This document shows positions 35,765 through 45,447 of a stretch of 64,000 nucleotides of DNA, one piece after another. Below the pieces are notes generated by a model that was not told the origin of the DNA, did not search any database, and worked only from the letters and a program-made list of their open reading frames with translations. A program made the translations under genes and the position numbers. Origin of the DNA: Ancylobacter sp. SL191 (GTDB taxonomy: Bacteria; Pseudomonadota; Alphaproteobacteria; Rhizobiales; Xanthobacteraceae); the NCBI RefSeq assembly GCF_026625645.1, contig NZ_CP113056.1, positions 310,001 through 374,000 on the forward strand, given 5' to 3'. Numbering within the stretch: the first letter of the stretch is position 1; each line of letters opens with the position of its first letter.

Positions 35765-35950
35765 TTAAGTGACTGTAAACACAACGAAAATCGGAAAGGT
35801 GGACGCTCTGTCGCAGGCAATCCCATGCCGCGGCGCACCAAGGGAAGCCGTCTTGTGGTGTTTGGCATACCAGAGCGCGGAACCCAATACGGCAATCGCC
35901 GCAGCGCCGGCACTGTCCACGGCGACGTGGCGTGCCCCGTGGCGCCCCAT
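35765..35950 (-). CDS. Possible small protein coupled to the smc stop
   Basis: A 61-residue frame whose ATG overlaps the smc TGA (TGATG at 35952-35948). It has one weakly hydrophobic stretch (AVDSAGAAAIAVLGSALWYA) and ends just before the atp promoter. No family recognised and no ribosome site apart from coupling. It could be real or a chance frame in a 247-base gap. Confidence 0.3.
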   Translation of the reverse strand: MGRHGARHVAVDSAGAAAIAVLGSALWYAKHHKTASLGAPRHGIACDRASTFPIFVVFTVT

Positions 35951-38900
35951 CAGCTCGCCTCGCGGAAGCTCTCGGCGGTGGCGAGATCGACCGAGACCAG
36001 CTTGGAAATGCCACGCTCGGCCATGGTGACGCCGAACAGCCGGTTCATGCGGCTCATGGTGATCGGGTTGTGGGTGATGGTGAGGAAACGCGTCTCGGTG
36101 AGGCGCTGCATCTCGTCCAGCAAGTTGCAGAATCGCTCGACATTGGCGTCGTCGAGCGGCGCATCCACCTCATCCAGCACGCAGATCGGCGCCGGATTGG
36201 TAAGGAACACCGCAAAGATCAGCGCCATGGCGGTCAGCGCCTGCTCGCCGCCGGAGAGCAGCGAGAGCGATTGCGGCTTCTTGCCCGGCGGCTTGGCGAT
36301 GATGTCGAGGCCGGCTTCCAGCGGATCGTCCGAATCGGTGAGAATCAGCTGCGCCTCGCCGCCGCCGAACAGCGTGCCGAAAAGCTGGCGGAAATGGCCG
36401 TCGACCACGATGAAGCTGGCCTGAAGCCGCTCGCGGGCCTCGCGGTTGAGGCTGTAAATGCCCTGGCGCAGGCGCTTGATCGCCTCGGTCAGATCCTCGC
36501 GCTCGGCCGACAGGCCCTGCTGGCGGGTCTCGACCTCGGAGAGTTCTTCCTCGGCGCGCAGATTGACCGCGCCGAGCCGCTCGCGCTCTCGCTTCAGCCG
36601 GTCGAGATCGGCCTCGACGCCCGTCGCCTCCGGCAGCGGCGAATCACCGTCGAGCCCGGCAATGGAGCGGGCGCTGTCGGGCGGGCCGTCCAGCATGTCG
36701 GCGATCTCGCGCACCAGATCCTCGCGGCGCTGGCGGCTCGCCTCGATGCGCGCCTCGGCGCGGGCGCTGGCCTCGCGGGCGCTCGCGAGCGCATCAAGCG
36801 CGGCACGGGCGTTCCGGTCGCTGTCCGCCTGCGCGCTCTCGGCGGCGGCGAGACGGTCGCCGCAGTCGCGCCGGGCGATCTCGGCCTTGGCGATCTCGTC
36901 GAGCAGCGCGCGGCGGCGGGCGGCAAAGCGCGCGGGAGCCTCCTCCAGATCCTCACGCTCGACGGCGACTTCCTCGATGCGCGCTTCCAGCGCCGCGACC
37001 CGCTCGCCGGTGCCCTCGGCGCGGGCGCGCCAGCCGCGCTGCTCCTCGGCAATGGCGGCAAGGCGCCGGGCGCGCTGCTCGCGCTCGCGGGCGAGGCCAT
37101 CGGCGCGGGCGCGCAGCTCGGCCAGCACGGCGCGGTCCTGCGCGACGCGGGCACGGGCCTCGGCCAGCGTCGCCTCGCTCTCGACCGGCGGGGCGACCTC
37201 GGCCAGCTGCGCCTCGATCTCCTCGCCGGCGATCAGCGCCGCCTCGCGCTCGGCCTCGGCACGCTCAAGATTGGCGGCGAGCGCGGAGAGCCTGGCGGCC
37301 TGCTCGGCGGCCTGACGCTCGGCGCGGGCGAGTTCCTCGCGCGTCGTCTCCATGGAGCGGAGCGACTGGCGGCGGGCCTCGCGGGCGGCGTTCTCGCGCG
37401 AGCCGGCGGCGCGCAGGGCGGATTCCACCGCCTCCAGCGCCTTGCGGCGGCTCGCCACCTCGGCGCGGGCACCGATCAGTTCGGCTTCGATGTCGGCGAG
37501 GCGGTTGCGCTCGGCGAGGCGCCGGGCGGCGGCGGTGGGCGCGTCGGCGGCGGCGGTCAGCCCGTCCCAGCGCCACAGGTCGCCCTCGCGCGAGACGAGG
37601 CGCTGGCCGGGCATGAGCTTGGGGGCAAGCGCCGCGCCATCGGCCCGGTCAACCACGCCGATCTGCGCGAGGCGGCGGGCGAGCACGGCGGGCGCCTCGA
37701 CATGGGCGGCGAGCGGGGACACGCCCGCGGGCAGCGGCGCATCGCCATCCGATGGCACCAGCGCCCAATGGACGGGCGAGGACGGGTCGGCCGGGGCATC
37801 GAGATCATCGCCGAGCGCCGCACCCAGCGCCGCCTCATAGCCGCGCGCGGCGCGGATCGAATCGAGCACCGGCGCCCAGCGGCGGGGCGTGCCCACATCG
37901 AGGAGCTTGGCCAGCGTGCGGGCCTCGGTGTCGAGGCGTTGGGCGGCGCGCTCGGCCTCGGCCAGCGGACGGCGGGCATGGTCGAGCGCGGCGCGGGCCT
38001 CGGCATGGGCGGCTTCCGCCTCCTGCGCGGCGATTTCCGCCTCGGTGAAGGCTTCCTGCGCCATCTCCGCGCGGTCGCGCAGCTCGTCGAGCCGCTCCGT
38101 GCCGGCGAGCCCTTCCAATTGCCGGTGCTGCTCGGTGAGCGTGGCGACATCGCGGGTAAGCCGGGCGAGGCGGTCGCCGGCCTCGCGCCGCGCCCGCTCC
38201 AGCGCGCCGCGCCGTGCGGCCTGCTCGGCATGGGCGGCGGTCGCCTCGGCGAAGGCGCGCTCGGAGGCGGCGAGCGCCGCGGCGGCCTCCTCGCGGGCAT
38301 ACACCGCTTCCTCATCCTCGATGGCGACGGCTTCCTGCGCCGCCGCCAGCTCCTCCGCCTCGTCGGTGAGGCGGGCGAGCACGCCCTCGGCGTCGGCGGC
38401 GAGCGCGCGCTCGCGCTCCATGTCGCCGGCGAGCTGGGCGAGGCGGCGGTCGAGTTCCTCGCGGCGGATGCCGGCGCGGGCTTCCTCGCGCTCCAGCTCG
38501 CCGCGCGCCAGAGTGAGGCGCTGGAGCGTCGCGGCGGCTACCGCATCGGCCTCGCGAAGCGGGGGGAGTTCATGAGCGGCGACAGCGGCGGCGCGGGCGG
38601 CCTCGCCCTGCGCGCGGGTGGCTTCCGCCACATCGCGCACCGCGAGATCATGGGTGCGGGCGGCCTCGTCCAGCGCGCCGACGGCCTCCAGCCAGCGCAG
38701 CCAAAGCAGCGTCGCCTCGGCCTTGCGGATATCGCCGGAGACCACGCGGTAGCGGCTCGCCTGGCGCGACTGGCGGCGCAGCGCGTCGAGCTGGCCGGTG
38801 ATCTGGCCGATCACATCGTCGAGCCGGGTGAGGTTGGTCTCGGCGGCGCGCAGGCGCATTTCCGCCTCGTGCCGGCGGGCATGCAGGCCGGCGACGCCCG

Positions 38901-39402
38901 CCGCTTCTTCCAAGAGGCGCCGGCGGGCGGCGGGCTTGGCGCCGACGATCTCGCCGATCTGTCCCTGCCGCACCATGGAGGGCGAGCGCGAGCCGGAGGA
39001 GGCGTCGGCGAACAGGATCTGCACGTCGCGCGCGCGCACTTCGCGGCCATTGATGCGGTAGGCCGAGCCGGATTCGCGCTCGATGCGGCGGGAGATTTCC
39101 AGTAGATCCGCATCGTTGAACACGGCGGGGGCGGAGCGGTCGCCATTATCGACGGTGAGCACCACCTCGGCGGAGTTGCGCGCGGGCCTCGTGGTGGAGC
39201 CGCCGAAGATGACGTCGTCCATCCCTTCGGCGCGCATCGCCTTGTAGGAGCTTTCGCCCATCACCCAGCGCAGCGCCTCGACGAGGTTCGACTTGCCACA
39301 GCCATTCGGGCCCACCACGCCCGTCAGGCCGGGCTCGATGAGCATCTCGGTCGGCTCCACGAAGGTCTTGAAGCCGGTGACGCGCAGCCGGGTGAATTTC
39401 AT
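35950..39402 (-). CDS. smc: Chromosome segregation SMC ATPase
   Basis: 1150 residues from ATG 39402. Walker A GPNGCGKSN at 31-39, long coiled coils rich in Arg/Glu/Ala, a hinge near the middle (about 500-620), then the signature LLSGGEQAL (about residue 1047) and Walker B ICVLDEVDAPLDD (about 1075). It forms the condensin core with ScpA/ScpB. In several alphaproteobacteria smc follows mutY-DUF721-dsbA; here those lie 8 kb away on the other side of ccrM. Long antisense frames here are composition artefacts. Confidence 0.97.
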   Translation of the reverse strand: MKFTRLRVTGFKTFVEPTEMLIEPGLTGVVGPNGCGKSNLVEALRWVMGESSYKAMRAEGMDDVIFGGSTTRPARNSAEVVLTVDNGDRSAPAVFNDADLLEISRRIERESGSAYRINGREVRARDVQILFADASSGSRSPSMVRQGQIGEIVGAKPAARRRLLEEAAGVAGLHARRHEAEMRLRAAETNLTRLDDVIGQITGQLDALRRQSRQASRYRVVSGDIRKAEATLLWLRWLEAVGALDEAARTHDLAVRDVAEATRAQGEAARAAAVAAHELPPLREADAVAAATLQRLTLARGELEREEARAGIRREELDRRLAQLAGDMERERALAADAEGVLARLTDEAEELAAAQEAVAIEDEEAVYAREEAAAALAASERAFAEATAAHAEQAARRGALERARREAGDRLARLTRDVATLTEQHRQLEGLAGTERLDELRDRAEMAQEAFTEAEIAAQEAEAAHAEARAALDHARRPLAEAERAAQRLDTEARTLAKLLDVGTPRRWAPVLDSIRAARGYEAALGAALGDDLDAPADPSSPVHWALVPSDGDAPLPAGVSPLAAHVEAPAVLARRLAQIGVVDRADGAALAPKLMPGQRLVSREGDLWRWDGLTAAADAPTAAARRLAERNRLADIEAELIGARAEVASRRKALEAVESALRAAGSRENAAREARRQSLRSMETTREELARAERQAAEQAARLSALAANLERAEAEREAALIAGEEIEAQLAEVAPPVESEATLAEARARVAQDRAVLAELRARADGLAREREQRARRLAAIAEEQRGWRARAEGTGERVAALEARIEEVAVEREDLEEAPARFAARRRALLDEIAKAEIARRDCGDRLAAAESAQADSDRNARAALDALASAREASARAEARIEASRQRREDLVREIADMLDGPPDSARSIAGLDGDSPLPEATGVEADLDRLKRERERLGAVNLRAEEELSEVETRQQGLSAEREDLTEAIKRLRQGIYSLNREARERLQASFIVVDGHFRQLFGTLFGGGEAQLILTDSDDPLEAGLDIIAKPPGKKPQSLSLLSGGEQALTAMALIFAVFLTNPAPICVLDEVDAPLDDANVERFCNLLDEMQRLTETRFLTITHNPITMSRMNRLFGVTMAERGISKLVSVDLATAESFREAS

Positions 39403-39510
39403 GCCCCCAGCGTGCCGCGCGGCACCCACAAGTTCAAGTGTTTCGGCAGGCGCGATCCACGAGATGTTGGGATTTTGCCGCCCGATTCGTCATCGCCGAG
39501 CTCGGCCGGG

Positions 39511-39569
39511 GGATCCACGCCTTCGACCGCACGCGCCAAGACGTGGATGGCCGGGCCAAGCCCGGCCAT
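39511..39569. repeat. Intergenic palindromic element, copy 2
   Basis: ATCCACG..CGTGGAT arms enclose a short core, directly followed by a tight hairpin ATGGCCGGGC (39547-39556), CAA, GCCCGGCCAT (39560-39569). The right half resembles the right arm of the element at 48186-48214 at about 26 of 29 positions, so both belong to one family. It occupies the 299-base gap between smc and the Lrp gene, in which I see no gene. Confidence 0.65.
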
Positions 39570-39701
39570 GAGGGTCGAACCCGCGCCCGCCATTCAGGTC
39601 AGCCTCCCTGACCAAAGTTGAGTTGCGCCGCGCCATCCCCTGCCGTCATTCTGCCTTGAGGCGACCGATCCTGCCGCTAATGACGCAAGGGGAGGCAGAG
39701 C

Positions 39702-40253
39702 ATGCGCGTACCGACGCTGGATATGTTCGATCTACGCATTCTCCGGGAATTGCAGGAGGATGGGCGCCTGACCAATCAGGAACTCTCCGAGCGCATCGGC
39801 CTCTCGCCCTCGCCGTGCCTCAGGCGCACCCGCCGACTTGAGGAGGAAGGGCTGATCGCCGGCTATGAGGCGCGGCTCGATGCCTCCCGGCTCGGGCTCG
39901 GGGTGATGGCCTTCATCCATGTGCATCTGGAGCGGCAGGTGGAGGAGGCGGCGCGCGACTTCGAGGCGGCAGTGCTGGCGCTGCCGCAGGTCGTCGCCTG
40001 CTACAGCGTGACCGGCGACAGCGACTACATGCTGCATGTGGTGTGCGAGGATCTGGAAGGCTTCGCCCATTTCGCCCATGCCATCCTGATGGGCCTGCCG
40101 GGCGTGCGCGGCGTGCGTTCCTCGCTGGCGCTGAAGCGGGTGAAGGAGCGCGCCCGCCTGCCGCTCGATCATCTACGCGCCCTCCCCGCCGCGCCGGAAA
40201 TCCCTGCCGAGAAAACGGGCAGCGAAAGCGCGAGCGCAAAAAAGCGGCCCTGA
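39702..40253 (+). CDS. Lrp/AsnC-family transcriptional regulator
   Basis: 183 residues: winged HTH (LDMFDLRILRELQEDGRLTNQELSERIGLSPSPCLRRTRRLEEEGLI), then the RAM ligand domain (GDSDYMLHVVCEDLEGFAHF) and a ~30-residue polar tail. GGGGAGG lies about eight bases before the ATG. The next gene rightward is an EamA exporter, a frequent Lrp target. TTCTGCC half-sites occur both upstream (39650s) and downstream of this gene. Confidence 0.9.
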   Translation: MRVPTLDMFDLRILRELQEDGRLTNQELSERIGLSPSPCLRRTRRLEEEGLIAGYEARLDASRLGLGVMAFIHVHLERQVEEAARDFEAAVLALPQVVACYSVTGDSDYMLHVVCEDLEGFAHFAHAILMGLPGVRGVRSSLALKRVKERARLPLDHLRALPAAPEIPAEKTGSESASAKKRP

Positions 40254-40268
40254 CGGCAGATTCTGCCG
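40254..40268. promoter_or_regulatory. Perfect palindrome CGGCAGA-T-TCTGCCG after the Lrp gene
   Basis: Seven-base arms around one T, beginning three bases after the Lrp TGA's first base. The half-site TTCTGCC also appears in front of the Lrp gene itself (near 39650). It is a candidate Lrp operator for the downstream exporter or a transcript-end hairpin. Confidence 0.4.
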
Positions 40269-40312
40269 CGCGAGGCTGCGCCGCCTCCCGAGAACGCAAG
40301 GACATGCCGGGG

Positions 40313-40333
40313 TAGGTCAACTACACTGACCTA
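40313..40333. promoter_or_regulatory. Perfect palindrome TAGGTCA-N7-TGACCTA upstream of the EamA exporter
   Basis: Seven-base arms with a seven-base centre (ACTACAC), 38 bases before the ATG at 40372. Size and position suit an operator for a dimeric regulator near the promoter. The cognate protein could be the adjacent Lrp or another regulator. Confidence 0.5.
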
Positions 40334-40371
40334 GTTCGGCTGATTGTCCTTCACCATCCGGGAGACGCGTC

Positions 40372-41370
40372 ATGGCCTTCGTCGCAGACACGCTCACGCC
40401 TCTGGTGTCCCGCACCGCCCGCCCGGTGCGTCGGCAGCTTTCCGCCTCCCCCACCGCGCTGGCCACGCTCGCCCTCGCCGGCGCCGCGCTGCTGTGGTCC
40501 GGCAATTTCCTCGCCGGGCGGCTTGCCGCCGACATTTTGCCGCCCGCGACCTTCTCCGCCGCGCGCTGGCTGCTGGCGCTGGCCCTGCTCGCCCCCTTCA
40601 CCTTCCGCGAGATCGCCGGCCAGCGGGCGGAGATCCTGCGCCGCTGGCCGCTCTGGCTGGCGGCGGGGGTGCTCAACATCGCCGTCTTCACCGTGCTGAT
40701 CTATGCCGGTCTTGCCCATACCAGCCTGGTCAACGGCTCCATCATCGGCTCGGCCGCGCCCATCGTGGTCGGGCTGCTGGGCTGGCTGATCCTCGGCGAG
40801 CGCACCAGCGCCCGCTCGCGCCTCGCGCTCGCCGTCTCCAGCGCCGGTGTCGCCTTCATCGTGCTGCGCGGGGATATTGGCACGCTGGCGCGGCTGGACT
40901 TCCACGGCGGCGATCTCGTGCTGTTTCTCGGCATCAGCGCCTTCGCGCTCTATGCGGTGCTGCTGAAGCGTTTTCCCGGTGGGCTGTCGGCGGCGGCGGC
41001 GCTCACCGTGAGCATTCCCTTCGGCCTCACCGCCCTCGCCCCGGTCGCCGCGTGGGAACTGGCGACCACGCCGCTCGCCCTTGAGATGCGCGATCTGGGA
41101 ACGGCGGGGCTGCTCATCCTCTATGTGGCAAGCCTGCCGACGCTCGGTTTCGTGCTGTGGGCGAAGGGGGTGAGCGTGCTGGGCCCGACGCGGGCGGGGC
41201 AGTTTCTCCAGCTCATGCCGGTGTTCGGCGCGGGGCTGGCGGTCGGGGTGCTGGGCGAGGCGCTGCACCTCTATCACGCGCTGGGCTTCGCGCTGGTGCT
41301 GGGGGGTCTGGCGCTGCGCGACCGGCGGCTACCGGCGCCGCTCTACAACCCCGCATCGCGCGTGGCGTAA
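40372..41370 (+). CDS. EamA/DMT-family exporter
   Basis: 332 residues with ten predicted helices in two EamA repeats (first WSGNFLAGRLAADILPPATFSAARW; second begins near FHGGDLVLFLGISAFALYAV). GGGAG lies about eight bases before the ATG. DMT exporters of this type release amino acids or related metabolites; paired with an upstream Lrp regulator, amino-acid export is the best inference. Confidence 0.85.
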   Translation: MAFVADTLTPLVSRTARPVRRQLSASPTALATLALAGAALLWSGNFLAGRLAADILPPATFSAARWLLALALLAPFTFREIAGQRAEILRRWPLWLAAGVLNIAVFTVLIYAGLAHTSLVNGSIIGSAAPIVVGLLGWLILGERTSARSRLALAVSSAGVAFIVLRGDIGTLARLDFHGGDLVLFLGISAFALYAVLLKRFPGGLSAAAALTVSIPFGLTALAPVAAWELATTPLALEMRDLGTAGLLILYVASLPTLGFVLWAKGVSVLGPTRAGQFLQLMPVFGAGLAVGVLGEALHLYHALGFALVLGGLALRDRRLPAPLYNPASRVA

Positions 41371-41448
41371 AATCACGCCCCGCCGCCTGAAAAAAGCCGG
41401 CATGGGTCATGATAGGTTTGGAAAGACTCTAAACCCGATTGGCGACAG

Positions 41449-42093
41449 ATGAGTGACACACCCAAGGCCGCGCCGCTTCTCGACATCGGCGCTGTCCAGC
41501 ACATCCGCAAGCTCGTGATGTTTGCTCTGGGGGCCGCGTCGTTCAGCGTGCTGCTGTTCAGCCACTCGCTCTGGCCGGACGCCAATGAGGACGGCCTGCA
41601 CGAGATCATCGAGACCATCGGCTTCGGGCTGCTGCTGGTCGCCATCATCGGCCGCACCTGGAGCTCGCTCTATATTGGCGGGCGCAAAAAGAGCGAAGTG
41701 GTGGCGCTCGGCCCCTACTCGATCTGCCGCAACCCGCTTTATGTCTTCTCCTTCATCGGCGCCGCGGGCGCCGGCGCGCAGTTCGGCAATGTCACGGCGG
41801 CGCTGGCCGCCACGCTGCTGACCGTGCTGGTCTTCTCCATCGTGGTGCGCAAGGAGGAGCGGTTCCTGAGCGAGAAATTCGGCGAACCCTATCTCGCCTA
41901 CAAGGCGCGGGTGCCGCGCTTCATCCCGAATTTCCGGCTCTGGCAGAATGTCAGTACGCTGGAAATCAACACCCACCTCGTGGTGCGCACCTTCCTTGAC
42001 GCCTGCGTGTTCCTCGCCGCCATCCCGCTCGCCGAGGGCGTCGAGATGGCGCAGGCGCAGGGCTGGCTGCCGGTGCTCTGGCTGGTGCCCTAG
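41449..42093 (+). CDS. ICMT/PEMT-family membrane methyltransferase (second copy)
   Basis: 214 residues with about five helices. Signature region: LGPYSICRNPLYVFSFIGAAG and VRKEERFLSEKFGEPYLAYKARVPRFIPN, the ICMT/PEMT SAM-binding core. A C-terminal extension adds another helix. Distinct in length and start from the copy at 26491. Its TAG is inside CTAG (42090-42093), which also holds the stop of the convergent FUSC gene. Confidence 0.82.
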   Translation: MSDTPKAAPLLDIGAVQHIRKLVMFALGAASFSVLLFSHSLWPDANEDGLHEIIETIGFGLLLVAIIGRTWSSLYIGGRKKSEVVALGPYSICRNPLYVFSFIGAAGAGAQFGNVTAALAATLLTVLVFSIVVRKEERFLSEKFGEPYLAYKARVPRFIPNFRLWQNVSTLEINTHLVVRTFLDACVFLAAIPLAEGVEMAQAQGWLPVLWLVP

Positions 42094-43157
42094 ACCGCAC
42101 CCGGCCGCGGCGCGAAGACGCGCTGGGCCAGCCGGTCGATCATCAGCGCAATGAGCGCGAAGGCGCAGCCGACCGCCATGTCGATCAGCCGGGCGATCAT
42201 GTCATGCGCCGCCCCGGCAACGCCGCCGTTGATGAATTCCAAGAGCAGCATGATGAAAACGGTCAGAGCGGCATTGCCGAGCGCGCCGTGATATTGCTGC
42301 GCCGGCCAGCGAACCAGGGCCGCGACCATCATCGCCGCGAGAACCGCCCCAGTTGAGGGGAACAGCCAGCCGATGCCAAGCGACAGAGCGACGCCGAGCA
42401 CGGTGCCGAGCATAGTCTGACCCATCAGCTCCCGGCTCGCCAGCGAATCCTCGCGCAGCACCAGCACCACGGCGAGCAGCGCCCAATAGGGCCGATGCAG
42501 GCCAAGGGCGGTGCTGGTGAAAAAGGCCGCCGGGATGGTGATGGCGACGGCACCGGCGAACACCCAGCGTTCGCGCTTGGTGGCCCGCAGCCGCAGCAGC
42601 AGGCGCCACAGCGACGGCGCGGTGCAGGGCCGCCAGACGCCGACCACGAGATCCCAGGTGATCGAGACCACCCAGGCATAGATAATGAAGACCCCTACCG
42701 CGACCGCGTCCACCGACTGTAGCGGGGCGTAAAGCGCACCGATGGCGAGCGTCAGGCAGGCGAAGCGGGCCGAGATCGCCACACTCTGGTGCAGGCTCTC
42801 CACCAGCGCATAGACGACCCCCACCAGCGCGAAGGCCAGCATGGTAAGCACCATATGCCCGGCGACCAGCGTGCCTAGGCCGGTGCCGAGCAGCACCACC
42901 ACGCCGCCCACGGCCATGGCTGCGAGCCGCTGGCGGGCCGTGCCGCCCGTATCGAGCGCGGTGGCGAGGATGCAGATGACCAGGGCGTAGATCAGCCAGA
43001 CATCGTTGCCGATGATCAACCCCAGACCAACCGGCGCCATGACGGTCAGCGTAAAGCGCACCGAGCGGGCGATCAGCCCGTCGCCATGCCAGCGGCCGGG
43101 CGGGGGCGCGGGCGGGGCGGCGGGGGATGGCGCGGCAGGTTGCGCGGTTTCAGCCAA
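42090..43157 (-). CDS. FUSC-family inner-membrane protein
   Basis: 355 residues. Two blocks of about five helices separated by a cytoplasmic loop (GVWRPCTAPSLWRLLLRLRATKRER), the FUSC/YccS/AaeB-like arrangement, with a Pro-rich N-terminal tail. AaeB relatives export aromatic acids. The C-terminal block has FTSTALGLHRPYWALLAVVLVLRED, typical of the FUSC core. It is divergent from ccrM. Confidence 0.85.
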   Translation of the reverse strand: MAETAQPAAPSPAAPPAPPPGRWHGDGLIARSVRFTLTVMAPVGLGLIIGNDVWLIYALVICILATALDTGGTARQRLAAMAVGGVVVLLGTGLGTLVAGHMVLTMLAFALVGVVYALVESLHQSVAISARFACLTLAIGALYAPLQSVDAVAVGVFIIYAWVVSITWDLVVGVWRPCTAPSLWRLLLRLRATKRERWVFAGAVAITIPAAFFTSTALGLHRPYWALLAVVLVLREDSLASRELMGQTMLGTVLGVALSLGIGWLFPSTGAVLAAMMVAALVRWPAQQYHGALGNAALTVFIMLLLEFINGGVAGAAHDMIARLIDMAVGCAFALIALMIDRLAQRVFAPRPGAV

Positions 43158-43223
43158 GCGAGCGGCTCCGGCAGACGTGGTTGACGCTTTATGGGCGGGA
43201 CGGGACGAAACTTCAGGTGGCGC

Positions 43224-43239
43224 TTTACCCCGTCTTTAC
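43224..43239 (+). promoter_or_regulatory. CtrA-like direct repeat upstream of ccrM
   Basis: TTTA-N7-TTTAC (43224-43239) has the geometry of the CtrA box TTAA-N7-TTAAC with one mismatch in each half. It is 62 bases before the ccrM ATG. CtrA controls ccrM in Caulobacter and some rhizobia; the match here is weak. No GANTC occurs in this 144-base gap. Confidence 0.3.
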
Positions 43240-43295
43240 CCTGACCAGCGGAGATTGTGGAAATCAGTTCTGTTGCGTCATCGAGCGTCGGGTAG

Positions 43296-44489
<1,194 letters not shown>

Positions 44490-44494
44490 GCGGC

Positions 44495-45100
44495 GTGATC
44501 ACGCTTTATGACGTGCCGGACTCCGGCAACAGCTATAAGGTCCGGCTCGCCGCCGCGCATTTGGGCGTGAGCCTGAAGCGGGTCACCATGTCCGCGCGCG
44601 ACGGCTCGGCCGGCCGCCCGGACTTCCTCGCCAAGAACCCGATCGGCAAGCTGCCGACCGTGGAGCTGGAGGATGGCCGCTTTCTCGCCGAATCGAACGC
44701 GATCATGCTCTACCTCGCCGAGGGCAGCCCGCTGGTGCCGGCGGACCGCTACGGGCGCGCCAAGGTTTATGAGTGGATGTTCTTCGAGCAGTACAGCCAT
44801 GAGCCGGCGCTGGCCGTGCGGCGGGCGCTGCTGACCTATGAGGAGCGGGCGCATCTGGCGACGCCGGAGCGGCTGGCGCAGCTTCTGGACGCCGGCAACC
44901 GCGCGCTGGGCGTGATGGAAACGCGGCTCGCCGGCGCCGACTGGCTGGCGGGCAACGCCTTCAGCGTCGCCGATATCGCGCTCTATGCCTACACCCACAC
45001 GGCGGAGGAAGGCGGCTATGATCTATCCGGCTTCCCCGGCGTGCAGGCCTGGCTCGCTCGCGTCGCCGCCCTGCCCGGCCATATCGGGCTGATGGACTGA
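44495..45100 (+). CDS. Glutathione S-transferase family protein
   Basis: 201 residues from GTG 44495 (GGAG eight bases upstream); GTG 44486, overlapping the ccrM stop, is the alternative. N-terminal thioredoxin-like domain: ITLYDVPDSGNSYKVRLAAAHLG, NPIGKLPTVELEDGRFLAESNAI. C-terminal helical domain: DWLAGNAFSVADIALYAYTH. The Ser of SGNSYK is in the catalytic position. Substrate unknown. Confidence 0.88.
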   Translation: MITLYDVPDSGNSYKVRLAAAHLGVSLKRVTMSARDGSAGRPDFLAKNPIGKLPTVELEDGRFLAESNAIMLYLAEGSPLVPADRYGRAKVYEWMFFEQYSHEPALAVRRALLTYEERAHLATPERLAQLLDAGNRALGVMETRLAGADWLAGNAFSVADIALYAYTHTAEEGGYDLSGFPGVQAWLARVAALPGHIGLMD

Positions 45101-45110
45101 ACCAACAAAA

Positions 45111-45132
45111 AGGCCGCCCGGTGGGGCGGCCT
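45111..45132. terminator. Bidirectional terminator between GST and CsbD genes
   Basis: AGGCCGCCC (45111-45119), loop GGTG, GGGCGGCCT (45124-45132): a perfect 9-bp stem. Leftward it ends in TTTTTGTT, a strong U-tract for the CsbD transcript; rightward the tail (CGTCGTTT) is weaker but may end the GST transcript. Confidence 0.85.
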
Positions 45133-45157
45133 CGTCGTTTCCAGGATGGGTGGCGGC

Positions 45158-45346
45158 TCAGAGATTGCCGGCCTTCTTCACCGCATCCTTGATCTCGCCC
45201 TTGGCCTGCTGGCCCTCGCCCTTCAGCTCCTGGGCCTTGCCCTCGGCCTTGAGACGCTCGGAATCGGTCATGTTGCCGATGCCCTGCTTGACGTTACCCA
45301 CGGCTTCATTGGTCATGCCCTTGGCCTTGTCGGCGGTGCTACCCAT
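45158..45346 (-). CDS. CsbD-family stress protein
   Basis: 62 residues, hydrophilic and Lys/Glu/Ala/Gly-rich (KAKGMTNEAVGNVKQGIGNM, KAEGKAQELKGEGQQAKGEI), the CsbD four-helix signature. AGGAGA precedes the ATG. CsbD proteins are general stress proteins of unclear action. The upstream region has a possible EcfG promoter. Confidence 0.93.
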   Translation of the reverse strand: MGSTADKAKGMTNEAVGNVKQGIGNMTDSERLKAEGKAQELKGEGQQAKGEIKDAVKKAGNL

Positions 45347-45389
45347 GATGCGTTCTCCTGTTTCTTCCGCATGTTGCGGTCGGCGGGAT

Positions 45390-45414
45390 AACGCGGCGGG
45401 TGGGCGCGGGTTGC
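45390..45414 (-). promoter_or_regulatory. Possible EcfG (general stress) promoter of CsbD
   Basis: Leftward GCAAC (45414-45410), 16 bases, CGTT (45393-45390). The alphaproteobacterial EcfG consensus is GGAAC-N16/17-CGTT, so only one base of the -35 deviates. It is 44 bases from the CsbD ATG. Confidence 0.4.
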
Positions 45415-45447
45415 GCTGATCACAGGTATGTCATTGGCGGGCCGGGC

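Noticed and set aside
35932..39105. A 1057-residue open frame antisense to smc
   Set aside because: It mirrors the smc codons, has skewed Arg/Ala/Gly/His composition and no domain; smc has all ABC-ATPase motifs on the other strand.
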